From assembly GCF_001649575.2 (NCBI RefSeq), contig NC_051431.1, positions 14,964,125-15,028,124 of the forward strand: 64,000 nucleotides of DNA, written 5' to 3'. Source of the DNA: Kryptolebias marmoratus. Its lineage: Eukaryota; Chordata; Actinopteri; Cyprinodontiformes; Rivulidae. A program made the position numbers and the translations under genes. How positions within the stretch are numbered: position 1 is the first letter of the stretch; the number at the start of each line of letters is the position of its first letter. Of the stretch, positions 35,166 to 48,100 are shown piece by piece. A model generated the notes under the pieces. It was not told the origin of the DNA. It was given only the letters and a program-made list of their open reading frames with translations, and searched no databases.

Positions 35166-37744
35166 TTTGCTAAAGCATATCATGTAAATCAAATTTAAAC
35201 TCACTTCTTTGAGATCAGTCTCTCTCTGTATTCTTGTGCTTTAATGGCTTTATGTAAAGGTTCACATTTCCACTTTTTTCCCTGAGGAGAGCTGATCCAG
35301 GTGCAGATAGGGCCAGCTGTATCTGTTATGGGTGAGTGAGGCTGCACAAGTTATTTATGTAAATGAGAAAACAGAGCAAATTACCTGATTTGTAGCAAGG
35401 ACATTAAGTTTAAAGGTGAAAAATTCCCTCTAGAAATTTGTGTATTGTCTTGGAAGTTGGAAAGTTTGGGCACAGGGACACTTTGCATAATATTAGTCTT
35501 CATATCAAGTTGCAATATTTTATGCAAGAGTAGGTCAAAATTGTTGCAGATGGTGTGGCTTTGCCCAGGCTAGCAATACTATTACAATTTTACAGCTGAA
35601 ATAATGTTTTTGCTTTATGGAAATAAAGTAAAAACTTTTATTGCATTAGGTTTGACACTTTACAAGGAATTGAACTGTCGTCTGACAGTGAGTGATTATT
35701 TTATTCTTCTGCAAAATGCTTTTTGAATGTCACCTTCTTCAGCATCACCATGTTCCCTAAAATTATTCCAAATCAACCAAATGCAAGTCATTCAGATTAG
35801 ACCACTGATTAAATAAAACCAGAGTTTCATCTCTTACAGCCAGTCCTGTCCCATTAAAAACTTGTGTCAGACTGGAGAGATGCTCTAGTGCCATCCAATA
35901 TCAATTCTGCTACAAGGGGAAAAATATTTTATCTTGTTTGAATTTCTTCAAACTAATCAAACGCTAAGCCAAGGATGCTGAAAGAGCAGCTCAGCAAAAA
36001 CAGTAGCAGCAGGGAAACTGGGTTTGGTTGAGCTGGTGAGCAAACACGTACAAATATTCCTCTTCGCAAATACATGTTAGTTGTTGATCTTTACAACCAA
36101 TCACACTCACACACACACACATACAAACAAAAAACAGCTCTGCATCACTGTATAGTCAGAGTTTTTGTACTTGCCAGTGGAGATAACTGGCCCTGATTTT
36201 ATTGTTTGTTGTAGCAAAAGGGATTCAGAAAATGAAAGCATGAAGTCAGTTGAATGGGTTTTGGAGGATTACTTTACTTTAAAACAAATCCAATAATTCA
36301 TCCAATGGCTGGCTTACCCCAACAGTCAACATTCAATGAAATAAAAGTAGCGGGGCGCTATCACACACGAAGTGTCTTTGAACAAAGAAAATCACATGAA
36401 TGAGTCAACGCAAAGGTATTTATAGGTTAGAGCTAATCCACACACAGACTGATATTTTTTCAATCTGTATTAAACAGTAAAAACATTTATTGTAGTGATG
36501 TTAAATGCCTGCCAAAACCAACAGAACCCACTGAGGAAACAATACAATTTAACCTTTAGGGCGAGTTGTAGCCCTCATTAGTCCTTAATATACTCAGCTA
36601 AACTTAGCAGGATTTAGTCGAAGCTTTTAATAACTCAATGTTTATAACAGACAAACAGCTGAAAATACTGTATGTCAGGGAGCTGCAAGGGGAATTTTAC
36701 TACTAACTGATCTGGTTAATTAATGGTTTCCTTTTTCATCCCCTTTTAGTCGCCGATATTGCAGTGATAACAGTACACTCATAAAAAAAGACAATCTCTT
36801 CTATCAACTGAGAGCTGGACATATTACCTTAGTGCTAATGTGAAAATACAAGTATTCATTGTTCTACATTTTCGATCACCAGTAAAATTTAAATTTGTCA
36901 TCATTTAACATAGGAAGTCATCCGACCTTTACTGGCATCTCCTAACAACAACAAACCTTTGATGGAATTAAACCTGACTAAATCTGCTCTTAGACGACCT
37001 TCAACCTTTCATTTTTGGACTACACTGAGCCGAATTTTAGCTAAGATGTCAACTGACATTTAGTGTCATGTAGAGTAGTGCTGAGGTAGTGACGGCAAAA
37101 TCATTAAAAAACAAAATCATACCGAAACCTTGTGCAACATTTATTTTGAAGCACTGTTGCACAATCTGTTCCAAGTGCAGCGAGTCACATGACTGTTTCA
37201 TTTCATCACCAACTATTTCAAAATTTAAGGTTTGAATTTTAGTGAAACTCAAACGAAAACATGTTGATCTTATCTTGTTTACAAATGAAATAATAAATCA
37301 AATACTATGATTACACACAATGAAAGTATGTGTGCACTTAATATGTGAATGATTGTTTCTCATGTCCTCGAGTGCTTGACATCTGGTTCACCTCCTGACT
37401 TTAAAAAAGCTTTTCTAACCTGCAGTGTATTTGCAAAGTGTCTCATACCGTGTAGTTTTGGATTTTGGAATGAAATTGATATTGAAGAGGGTATCTTATT
37501 TATTTTTTTAAGCTTAGAGTTAAGTTTATTTCTTTTTTATTGTAGGTATGTAATGGGAAATCAAAAAACAATTTCATTTCTCAATGTAACAATAGTTTTT
37601 TGCTGTTTGTAAAGAACTTATTGAATGTTGAATTCATTTGGCAAATGTTGCTGTGGTGAGATGTTCCCAATGTTCCACAAGATCAAATCTTTTTCTAGAA
37701 CAATTGCTTCAAATGATTTGATTGCTCGAATGTTCCAATTCTCA
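35166..37744. other. Anonymous stretch with one exon-like signal
   Basis: No gene is supported. A 45-base segment at 35287-35331 is bounded by a pyrimidine tract plus AG and by GTGAGT, and is discussed as a candidate only. A CA run lies at about 36108-36121. The rest is AT-rich without recognisable repeats. Confidence 0.45.
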
Positions 37745-38105
37745 CTACTAAGAGAACCCAAAATGCAGACACTGAAGTGGGGGAGGTAGGTGAAAAATGA
37801 ACACTTTAATAATAAAGTAAACAGCTGACAGGGCAGGACAAACAAACTTACAGGATACAACTGCTAGAGTACAAATAGGATACACAAAGGCAACAAACGA
37901 GAGAAAATTGGGGAATATAAGTACTAGGAGAGTTGATTGTGGGATGAAGGGCAGGTGTGCTGATAAGCTAATTGAATGCAGCTGTGAGGTGATGAGAAAA
38001 TCAGGGGAGCTGAGGGAAACCATGGCTAGAGGGCTGATAAGCTAAACAACCCAAGAATACAGTATAATCCCAGACTAACAGCTCAAAATACCAAACACTA
38101 AAAAA
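37745..38105 (-). repeat. Solo-LTR-like repeat (family F), copy 2
   Basis: AGAGAACCCAAAATGCAGAC, ACACTTTAATAATAAAG, GGCAGGTGTGCTGATAAGC, GCAGCTGTGAGGTGATG and CAAAATACCAAACACTA follow one another in the order I know from a common teleost dispersed repeat. This matches the order in copy 1 at 27736-27990. Minus orientation is assumed by analogy with LTRs. Confidence 0.55.
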
Positions 38106-39577
38106 TAACAGTGTACCGCTGACATTATAAAACATAACTGAAAATACTCTAAATATAAAGAATTAGGAAAGTTAAACAGTGAAACTAAAGTCACTACAAA
38201 CACCATGGAAAAACTCATAGCCACCAAATGCTCAAAGCTGTTTTTATGTGAACAACATCTACCAAAGAAACATGAAAACAAATGAGATGGTACCTCAGAT
38301 TTTATAGTCTGGCCTACACTGTGCAATTTTAAAAAATCTTGTTCCCATCACTGTGTGTGCTTGATATTATAAATCCTGAAAGCAACTTGTGTCCCACTGT
38401 ACAATGTCACATTCAATAGATGCTGGAATATCCAATTTCTTGCAGTAGCGGAATCTCATATGTCACAAACATCCAACAAAGACATCACTCCAATGGAAAG
38501 CAAGGCCTAGTGTTATCACTCTTATTATATTCAGAGTCTAAAAGGAGAGGGGAGAAAAATGAGGATAAGGAGACAGGTGTGGATGTGCTGAAGGAGCAGT
38601 CACACTTCAAGACTTTTTTTCAGAAAATTTCATATTTGTTGTTGGTCGTCTTTGGTCATAAAAAAGGCCAAATCAGCTGTCTGTGAACCTGTCACACTAA
38701 ACAACCCCAGACCTCCAATTCAAGCTCACACCCACAGGTTTTCGTACGATTCTTCCATGGCTGCTTTATATCATGAGCTACAAGTCAACACTGCTTACCT
38801 TATGATAAACTTTCTGAACAGCTTCATACAGGAGCCAATTCCTGAAAGTCTCCCTTAGAGTCCCAGTAATTAAAAATGGGTCATTTGGTGTAACTAAAAA
38901 AGAGAAAGAGTTGTTTGTAAGAAATGCACATGTGCATGAGGACAAAAATGTGCCACCCTTTGGAAATTCTCCTGAAACATCAGAAACATAAATGTGTGTG
39001 TGTGAAAATAAATGCATATATATTAAACTAAATAAAGTCTGTTGTAAAAATAATAAAACAGGCTGAAAACAGTGCAAATATGCAAGTGTGTAGTATTGTT
39101 TTCAACACTGCACTGTGATTAAATGTAAGGATGCATCAGAACAGAAAAGGCAGATGGACAAACAGAGGGATAGATTTAGAAAGTGTGTGTCTGTGTGTTG
39201 GCAACATGCCGTTGTGCATAAATTAGAAAATCTATCTAAAGAGAGTTGAAGTGCCTGTTGACCTCATACATATGTTCAGTGAGTCAGTTTTTTTTAAAAT
39301 GCCACTTTTGGAAATCAAGCGCCACCTGATTAGGCAGACGCTGCTCATTCAGCACACGCTAACTGTACCTTATCTTTTTATAGTTTATCTATAGTTGGCT
39401 TTAGTGACCTACAGTTGAGCTGATTTATTGATTGCCTATAGACTTCTTTATGATTAACAACTTCATAAATTAACTGTTGATCATCAAATAATACCTAACT
39501 TTGTAAAACAGGTGTAGGGAACAAATTAAATGCACTCATTGTTAAACAATTATTAAACTAACATTTATTGAGGGATT
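38106..39577. other. Anonymous AT-rich stretch
   Basis: I see no gene or repeat that I can support. Confidence 0.5.
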
Positions 39578-39800
39578 TTTTTGCCAAAGTTTTAAGCAAA
39601 GCTCTCCTGTGATCTTGTAAGGGCTCAGAGTATATGTCAGGGAGAATTTTCAGCTTCTACCACACAAAATTTTAGCTTAATATTAGTAAAAATGACCAAG
39701 TTATGGCCATTTTTGTGTTTGATTAGGTCAATTAGCCTCTGTGGCCCTACTGATCTGGGATGACTCCAAAAGTTAATCAGTTACACATGTACATGCAGAT
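39578..39800 (-). repeat. Family A repeat, copy 7
   Basis: The + strand shows AGAGTATATGTCAGGGAG, CAGCTTCTACCACAC, AAATTTTAGCTTAATATT, AGTTATGGCCATTTTTGTG, AATCAGTTACACATGTACAT: one diverged unit in minus orientation. Confidence 0.7.
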
Positions 39801-40315
39801 GCACTTTCAAACAATATTCCCTGCCGACACTGGCAAATATTGAGATTTTGTTCTAAAACCTAATCACTTTTACAAAGATGAAAATGAAACAGAAAAAATC
39901 ACTCATATAAAAATATTGCTTTCCATGTTGTATTAATTATATTCTGCAGTAGCAGCACTGCAGTCAGAGTCATATAAGGTCTTGTTGACTCCGGCCCCTT
40001 AGTCTGTTTTTATCCCCTCTCCAAATAGCTGTCTGAACCTTCCGGGCAGGACGTTTATTGAGATCTTCCACGTTTCCTCCACACAATATTTTAGAACAGC
40101 ACAGCAACTGAGAGACAAAGAGTAATGGAAGGAGAAAAAGGGAAAAAGTACTAAAAGAAAGATGAAAAACAAATAGAGTTTGACCAAATACCAAATACTG
40201 ATGCATACGAGGTAGTCATAACTCCATAATGCCAATCATTTTTCTTATTACCCATGGATACAATTTACTCAAAAACTATTGCTAATTAGGGCACCGTCTA
40301 CACTACTCTGGATGG
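39801..40315. other. Anonymous stretch between two family A copies
   Basis: No gene. There is a purine-rich patch on the + strand at about 40110-40175. The copies on either side point in opposite directions. Confidence 0.45.
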
Positions 40316-40590
40316 TTTTATCCCTCACCATCAAAGGTGTGCATGTGTTTGTTTGTCTGTTAGAAAACTATCTCCTGAACCACTGGGCAGGATTTAATGA
40401 AATTCTCAGAAGTCATTTTTTTGATCTATATCAATAACTGATTAACTTTTGGAGTCGACCCCATTCAGAAAGGCTGCCACGGCTAAGCAACCTTAGCAAA
40501 CACAAAAATGGTTATAACTCAGTCAATTTTACAGATGTTGAGCTAAAATTTGGAGCATTAGCAGCTGGCATGGGAATTTCTGCTTTTTCT
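40316..40590 (+). repeat. Family A repeat, copy 8
   Basis: It starts near the family 5' end (TTTGTTTGTCTGTTAG), then GAACCACTGGGCAGGATTTA, CTGATTAACTTTTGGAGTCG, AACACAAAAATGGTTATAAC, CAGTCAATTTTACAGATGTT and GAGCTAAAATTTGG. Confidence 0.78.
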
Positions 40591-42339
40591 CTTTTTTAGA
40601 ATGTGTGGGGGATACTGTATGTGAGAGAAAATATAAGCATAGAAAAAAAAGTCAGCAGATGGGTAGCTGGGTAGTCCAAAAAATCTAACTTAAAGCTACA
40701 CTTACAGAAAAGGACCAAAAACAAACAACCAAAACAGCAATGTTGAAGGTAAAAAGTGATTGTTGACACATCCATACCTCATTGCAGAAAATCAACATCT
40801 TCACAGGTAAAACAAATATTATTGACAATTTTTTCTGTATAATGGAACAAAACACATATAATTCGAATAAACGCATATTTCCCCTAGGCACTATAAACAG
40901 ACGATATTGCAGTCAAGTATTTCATTTAAGTATTCATATAATTTACATTCTGTGTCCATGAATAATGAACAAATAATATTTTTATTAGAAAGTATAGGTA
41001 TACAGATTTTATCTTTATTTATTTATTTATTTTTATTGAAGTGGATCTACATGACCCTGGGTTCCTAAAAACACTAAAAAGCTTGCTGCAAGCTCATTGG
41101 GTTCATCGCCACCTCTTTCGATTCTTCAAATTTTAGTCAGCCTGAAAACATGTCTGCTAAATCCATGCACTGTAGCCTAATAAACACAGACAAAAAGTTG
41201 TCTCATGTCACTTTAGCTTCAAATGCTCAGCAGTCACAACCATCTGATCCCACCTCCTCCTCAAGAGGACACTGTCTGCAATGAAAAATGTAACTGGGGA
41301 GCCTTGTGACAAGCAGAACCATAATGAGCTGTATGTAAAATAAAATAAAAAAAAAGTCCTCGGATTTGATGAAATTCATCCTTATTTCAGGATGTTTGGC
41401 ATGATCTGATGTGACAGCTTTGCCTATAAAATGATTAGAATGGATGTATGTGAAAGTGTCAATTTCCAGACATTTATAGGATAATTTGGGGCCATTTTAG
41501 CTCCAGGTTTTGATACTCACCCATGCAGAAGATAAACGAGCATCCTTAGCTCTGAAAACAGTGTGTGAGGGCAAAACAAACCTGACGAAAAACAAGAACT
41601 GAACCCTACTGAAAGTTTAAATATAAAATGTAAACTAAGTAAAATGTTGTTTTTTTGTATTATTTAAGCAACAACAGATGGTGACACAGATATGTCAGCC
41701 ATATGAGTGATGCTGACATGTAGCCAAAAATCTGGAAATCCCCCCCTCCATCTTGTCTCTCTAAAGCTGACTCATCAAGTGAGAAAACACTACAGGTTTG
41801 AATAAATGGTGTTTTTTTTTCTTTTTTACAGCTTTTGTTTTCATTCCGCCCTGTTCTTTAACCCATAACCCAACGAGCTTGCCTACTTCTCTTATTTTCC
41901 TATCTTGTTGTTATTTCCTCCTTCTCCTCACCTCCCGGCTTCATTCTGTATGCCTCTCCTGCTTATTTTATCCTCATACTTATTCATCCTTACCCTCGCT
42001 CACACACGGTCAGACAGGCCAGTGTAGCAGATGCGGTTGACGTTCTGCACCAGCGGAGCATAACAGTGTAGTTAGCCTTGCTTGGCATGAAACAGAATGC
42101 TTCAGCACGGAACACAACGGAGCACAGCAGGACTTTAGGGCCTTGTGGAGCAGCAGGGACGTCTCACATACTTGTCTGGTTGTGAGTTTAAGTCAAGACT
42201 ATCCCCTGTTGCTAAACATTGTTACCGCTCTATCCTAAAGACCAAAAGCACCTGTTAAGTTTTTACTCCCTACAGAAGAAAACTTCCTGAATGGCTAGTT
42301 TATATCTTCTTTATGAACATTCATCTGACTCTGTAGATG
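40591..42339. other. Anonymous stretch
   Basis: No gene is supported. A pyrimidine-rich block lies at about 41810-42010. The ATTT repeat at about 41017-41033 is simple sequence. Confidence 0.45.
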
Positions 42340-42347
42340 GGCTAGCA
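42340..42347. repeat. 8-bp target duplication, left
   Basis: GGCTAGCA directly precedes the MITE and is repeated exactly at 42563-42570. Confidence 0.85.
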
Positions 42348-42562
42348 CAGGGGTAGGCAACCCTGGTCCTGGAGAGCCACCATCCTGCATGTTTTCCTTG
42401 TTTCTCTGCTCCAACACACCTGATTTGGATCAATGGGTCATTAACAGGCTTCTACAGAACATGAAGAGGTTATTTAACCACTGAATCAAGTGTGTTGGAG
42501 AAGGGAAACAAGGAAAACATGCAGGATGGTGGCTCTCCAGGACCAGGGTTGCCTACCCCATG
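42348..42562. mobile_element. hAT-type palindromic MITE
   Basis: The left arm, starting CAGGGGTAGGCAACCCTGG, and the reverse complement of the right arm agree almost perfectly for about 75 bp, leaving a short centre. The element is flanked by an exact 8-bp direct repeat (42340-42347 and 42563-42570), the target-site size of hAT transposons, and its CAGGGGT-type terminus is also hAT-like. It has no transposase, so it would have been moved in trans. A transcript would fold into a long hairpin. The frame at 42490-42711 is fortuitous. Confidence 0.9.
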
Positions 42563-42570
42563 GGCTAGCA
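42563..42570. repeat. 8-bp target duplication, right
   Basis: Exact copy of 42340-42347. Confidence 0.85.
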
Positions 42571-43250
42571 AGTGTAGTTACTTTGGTACATTTGTCACAA
42601 CAAAAGTGTAATTCATTATTGGTTTTAGCATATTGGACCAGCCCATCTCATTCCAAAACATGCAATATTTATATCTACTCAAAAAAACCAAAACCGAAAA
42701 AAAGGCGTTAAAAAGCCTTTTTAAAAGTGGTAGACCATATTATTGTTACAGCTTAACACATTAAGTACTCTCCCAATAGGTACAAGGTCCATAATATCTA
42801 GGCCTATTTTTTTTCCACACTTTTCAGCTTCCAACCGACAAAATAACAGAGGAAGATGCTAATGGACCCAACTCTCATTGGTTGAATTATGCAAACTTTG
42901 GTTTCAGGTCAGGTAAACAAGGGTCTAATGATAACAACTGTTGAACCACTTTTGTTTAATAATAATTACAGTTTTTGTGTCCTCTGATAAATATATTCAA
43001 ATTGGTATAAGCAATGATTGTTGAATTTAATCATCTCAAGACCCCAAACTTGATGTTTTTTGTGAATCATGGTGGGATGAGGTACCAAATACACATGATG
43101 AAGTTAAAACTGGCTGAGTAGCTCACAACTTAAAGCAAAGTTGATTTCTGTTTATGGATTATTTTCATCAGTACCGCTAACTGAGATCAAGACAACACTA
43201 AAACCAGAGCATCTTAACAATGAGGCACAACACAAGTGTGTCCTATCTAT
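42571..43250. other. Anonymous AT-rich stretch
   Basis: I see no gene or recognisable repeat. Confidence 0.5.
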
Positions 43251-43458
43251 GGGGCAGCTTTAGCCCAGTGGTAGGGTGGTTGTCTTCCAGTCAGGGAATT
43301 AAGGATTCAATCCCCCACCGCCCCTGATATGATCATTTGTGTATTCGTAAATTTATTATTATTTACCAGAAAGCAGTGAATGGGTAAATGAGAAACACAT
43401 TGTAAATGGCTTTGCAGTGCCTAGATAAGATTAAAATGTGCTACATAACATCCATTTT
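43251..43458 (+). mobile_element. tRNA-derived SINE
   Basis: The head is tRNA-like. An exact A box (TAGCCCAGTGG, 43261-43271) is followed at the normal distance by a B box decayed at two positions (GATTCAATCCC, 43304-43314). The body carries GTGAATGGGTAAATGAG and GTAAATGGCTTTGCAGTGCC, and the tail ends GTGCTACATAACATCCATTT. This is the layout of a very common teleost SINE. About 60 bp of the usual middle seem missing. A target duplication was not found. It is a retroposon driven by an internal RNA polymerase III promoter, not a working tRNA, because the acceptor stem does not close. Confidence 0.82.
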
Positions 43459-44235
43459 ACTGCTTAACCATAAAAACTCTTTGAGGAGTCGAGACCAATA
43501 AAAAGGAAACCATTTGGATCGGTAAAAGGCTGAACTTGAAAGTACACACGCTCCTGAAAGGAATTCCGATATCCACGTTCAAATAAAACAAATAAGGTTC
43601 TTCTTCATACACCACTTTTATTTTCTCACAAATGAAATGAGCTGTATTCTTTTGTTTGTTTTCTCTGAGAATGAAAAACATAGGTGCGGTATATTTATGC
43701 TCCAAACCCCAAAGGATGCTCTGTGTGTGTGTGCAACTCTGAAATTATTTAATGAGCAGTTGGGAGCTGGGCCACACATTTACTAAACTACCAACAACAC
43801 TGGAAGCATACCAACAGTAGCAATGAGCTGGAAAAAAGATGGGCTTTGTTAGGGAAAGGTAAAAGTTCACTCCAACTGAGTCATTTTCTTGTTGAAAAAA
43901 AAAAAACTGTGCAACAATAGCAATAATTACTGGCTTTTTGTGTGTTCAGGCTCACTAATTCAGCTGAAAACAGGGGTTGTGGCGGCAAACATGATTATAC
44001 CAATTCTGTTTTACAGTATTGCTTTGAGAGCTAGATGTTTTAGTTATTTTAAACACAAGTTGGGCAATTTGCCGAGCATCATTGCTGTCTATTGGATATG
44101 CTTGCTTGATTTCCAAATCTGAAGAAGTAAATATCACAGAAGTTTACCTGCATAATGTGTCAATACTGCATTTCAAGGTCTATTTGAAACAAGTCAAATT
44201 AAACTTCTCTCTTCACAGATATCTTTCTTTTTGTT
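43459..44235. other. Anonymous AT-rich stretch
   Basis: I see nothing I can assign. A poly-A run lies at about 43896-43906. Confidence 0.5.
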
Positions 44236-45187
44236 GGCCGCTGCCAAAAGGCAAATGTGGGCAAAAATGCTTTTTTTTCCCTTGTTTGTGTGGGTGTGCG
44301 TGTGTTTGTTCATGTGTCTGTTAACAAACTGTCTCAGGAAGTTACGGATGAATTTAAATGAAACTTGCAGAAGACAATCATGAGATGTACCGCTACAACT
44401 GATTAAATTTTTGAGTCAACACGATTTAAGATGGCTGCCACAGCCTACTGACCTTAGCAAACACAAAAATGGCTGTAATTCAGTCAATTCTACATATCTC
44501 GACCAACACATATTCTGAGCACTAATAAATTGCACAAGATCTTTGTTTAAAATGTTGTTATTTACTATTTGGAGTCAAGGCCGTCTGTCTGTTAGCAAAA
44601 TATCCAATGAACCACTGGAAAGATTTTCAGGAAATAATTAGATGTACCTCTATAACTGTTTACTTTTTGAAACCAGTTAAATTTAAGACAACTGTCACAA
44701 CCACCGAACTCTAGAAGACACAAAAATGGCTATAATTTAGTCAGTTTTACAAATATTGTGCTAAAATCTGGTACGGTTATAGCTGAGAGTAATTCAAACA
44801 CATACTCCAAGTGCTTCTCATAGAGCATTATCTTTGTTTAAAATTTTAGAATAAACTGTTTTAAGAAATTTTAATGAAACTTTTATAATCACTGGATATG
44901 CCTCTACAACTAATAATGTCTGGAGTCAACCCAATACATTTTGGCCACTACAGCTAATCCACATTAACCAACCCTGAGTCAATTTTTACAGATATTGAGC
45001 TAAAATTTGATACATTAGTAGCTCAGAGACATTTGCAACACACAATCTGACATCTGGGATTATTGCGTGACACTGCAGATAAGATTGTTTCGAAGGTTCC
45101 ACCCAAATGGCTACACGTCTGTCAATTCTCAACGTAAGATGAGGGTGATGTGCAGTTCTTTCAAGAAACGTTAGGCCTTTAATCTGG
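44236..45187 (+). repeat. Family A repeat, copy 9 (longest, both ends present)
   Basis: The 5' end reads GCCGCTGCCAAAAGGC, followed by a GTGTGTTTGTTCATGTG stretch. Three internal units begin with their AAAATGGCT or GAGTCAATTTTTACAG marks at about 44466, 44723 and 44975, so the period is roughly 255 bp. The 3' end reads TCTCAACGTAAGATGAGG, a GTGCAGTTCTTTCAAG block and TTAGGCCTTTAAT. It is the best copy for defining the family. No open frame of note. Confidence 0.85.
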
Positions 45188-48100
45188 AGTAAGTTTTAAA
45201 GTCGATGAGAACATTTGTACTTTATTTAAAGGCTGTCAAACAAAAGAAATGCATCTGTTTTGTCATCCAAGCCATGTGGGGGAAAAAAAGGGCACCAGAA
45301 CGCTGGATAATTTTCTGTGAATCATCACTTTCTAATTTAGGAAGCAACACATCTGCTGCTAATTAACAGGACTGATTGAATCTGGCTTTTCAAAGGCACA
45401 GAACATGTGTGCACGCACAGCCGCACAGACACACACTCACACGTGCTCGAAGATCATCATTTTAGTGAGCATGCAGGCACTGCAGTTGTCGACACATGCA
45501 TTTTTCAGTGTTCCCTGCCTTGAAGGTTGTTTAGTCAATAAAATGGATGATTTTATTCCCAGCCAGTTTTGTAATGAAAATGACAAGAGAGGAGCAACTT
45601 GGAATCACCTGCAATTAGGAGCAAGGCTGAGAACGAGAACTTTTATTTTCCTTTTTAAGCACCAATTAAAAATCATTTCAGAATTAATATAATATTAAAC
45701 TAAATTGCTTTACAGGAATCATAAAGTCTCTGTTGCATAACAAACAGCAGTCAGTTGATTAATCACTATTTGCAGTTGACCTTCATGCAGCAATATTTAG
45801 GACTTGTACAATTTGAAATTATTGATATAAATTCTATCCACACAGTAGATTTTCTATTGTCCCCTTCACGCCATAAAACTCAGTATTCATGTCATGAAGA
45901 GACACTTCCAAGTCTCAAGCATACAGATTCAGTTTACCATCGACCTTATCTGTGATCGGTATGTCTGTGTCCATGTTTGCCTGTTTTCTTATCTGACACA
46001 CACATTCTCACCCACAGGTTGTCTAGATGAGAGCTTAATCTTGACACAAACCCTTCGAAAAAACAAAATAAATGCAACTCACACACCTCGTTATCTAGCT
46101 TCACAGCTTTGATGCAAACGATCTCACGCATAATTGTATACACATTTCAGACACAAACAGAGATAAACCAGAACCTCACATGAGTAAACAAGGTGAAATC
46201 GCAAATCTTTTATATGTTTAAAAATACCAGCTTAACGGAGAAAGGATGCACAATGTTGTGATCATCGGTGTGAACAGATAAGTGCTTTAAATGAAAGCTA
46301 CAGCATTAATAATGTAATGCAGATAAGTTCAAATATGATCTACTTGTAACTAATTTCAGCTTGTCGACAAGAGAAGATAATCTAATCTTGATAAAAGAAA
46401 AAGAAAATCTGGATTTTGCTTGAAAGTACGATGTTTTGTTTTAACTATTCTTTTTTTTTACTCCAAGTGACTTGAATTCAGAAGAGTCAAAACTACATCT
46501 AAGTTTCACTGCAGAAGAAGTTTAATGATCAGAAACTTGTGTGATGATTGCCCATGAAGGGAATCAAATTAAAAATATTGGCACTTTTCAACTAAAAGTT
46601 AATAAAGTGTAGAAACTGAAAAAGTTATAAGATGTGTCTGTGTTTGTTTTCACTTCTCTTCTTAAGATTTACCACAGTCTAACAGAAAAATGTGCAGTAG
46701 GTTATTTTGCTCATATCCAGGAGTCACAATAAAGGCATGGAAATTGTAAGAAAACATTTCTTATGTCTCCAGTTCTATTTAGGGCTGCTTTCAGGCAACA
46801 TATCATCTTTCAGTCATTTGTTTATTAATATTTAAAACACAAAAGGGATTAGTTTGAAAAGAAATTTAAATATGTACCTTTTATTCCATAATCCTAACCA
46901 TGCATTTTGTTTTCTACTCCTCACCAAGCCTGACTAAAAGTGAAGTAGAAAGGTTTAAAATCTGTGCACAATGGCTCACTGTTCTACCTTGCTCTATAGT
47001 GTTTCTGAACCTTTAATAGTGAGATAAAATCAGTGTTGTGACTGTTTCACTAACTGAAAAATATGGACATATGTCTCAATTAGTAGTACGCAGTTGTAGT
47101 GGTACTCAGATGCTAACACACACAGGAGGCAGAATCAGGATGAAGTCAAAGAACTTTATAAACAAAAAAGCAACGCTATATGTTTATTGGGCAAAATAGC
47201 ACAAAATGCAGAATTCCCAGGAGGAACTGACAATGGGCTGGGGGGAACACAGTGTGTAACCATTACAGGAAAACAACATATGTTTACCAAGGATTTCGCA
47301 TGTGATCTCATGTGGAAAACCATGTGACCACATAGGATCATATGAAATTCTTGAACGGTCCAGAACCCCACAGGATATGTTTTATATATGTTAAATATTA
47401 ATTTAGCATGTTTTCAAATATGATTTCTATGTGAAGTTCATGTTGTTGTTTTTTTTAGTTTTTTTTTTTCTATACTAATACTTACTAATGTGTAACTCAG
47501 TCAACCAAAACTTGAAGCACATAAACAAACCTAAGAACATTAAACAAGATTAGCTTAAAACAAAGACTTAGAACAATGACGGGGATGTAACAATTTGCAA
47601 ACTAAACAATATACGTTTGAAACTTACAAATGAATTTTAGTTTTGACCCTCATGACAAGTGCATGTAATGTAAAATTAATGTAAATTAAGCGTGTTATAA
47701 TTTTAAAAGACAGATGTAAGTGTACAACAATCTTAAACCACAAGAAGTAAAGTATGTTCTCAGTTTATTAGTTTTTCTTATTAAACTACTGTTCTGATCC
47801 GTCTTCTGTATAATCACACAATGAAATCATCTGCTGTCTTTAAAATCTACTAAGTGAAAATCATTCTCAATCTAAATGCACATGCACACAAACAAGACAC
47901 TAAAATGCTCCTGGCCCAATGATGCCCAGCTAGCAGGTCCACAAATTTTACTGACCCACGGTTAATATTGGAGATCACAATAAGCTTGTGCCAGTAAGCA
48001 CCTTTAGCAGGACGAGCTGTGGTTTTGCTGTCTAGGGCCTCAGCACACAACCGCAGATAAAGAATGAGACCGATCAATGATGCCCCACAGCTTCACTAAT

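Noticed and set aside
42490..42711. 73-codon open frame
   Set aside because: It starts inside the right arm of the hAT-type MITE and extends into A-rich sequence.
43251..43330. Possible tRNA gene
   Set aside because: A and B boxes are present, but the B box is decayed, the cloverleaf stems do not close, and the block continues into a SINE body and tail.
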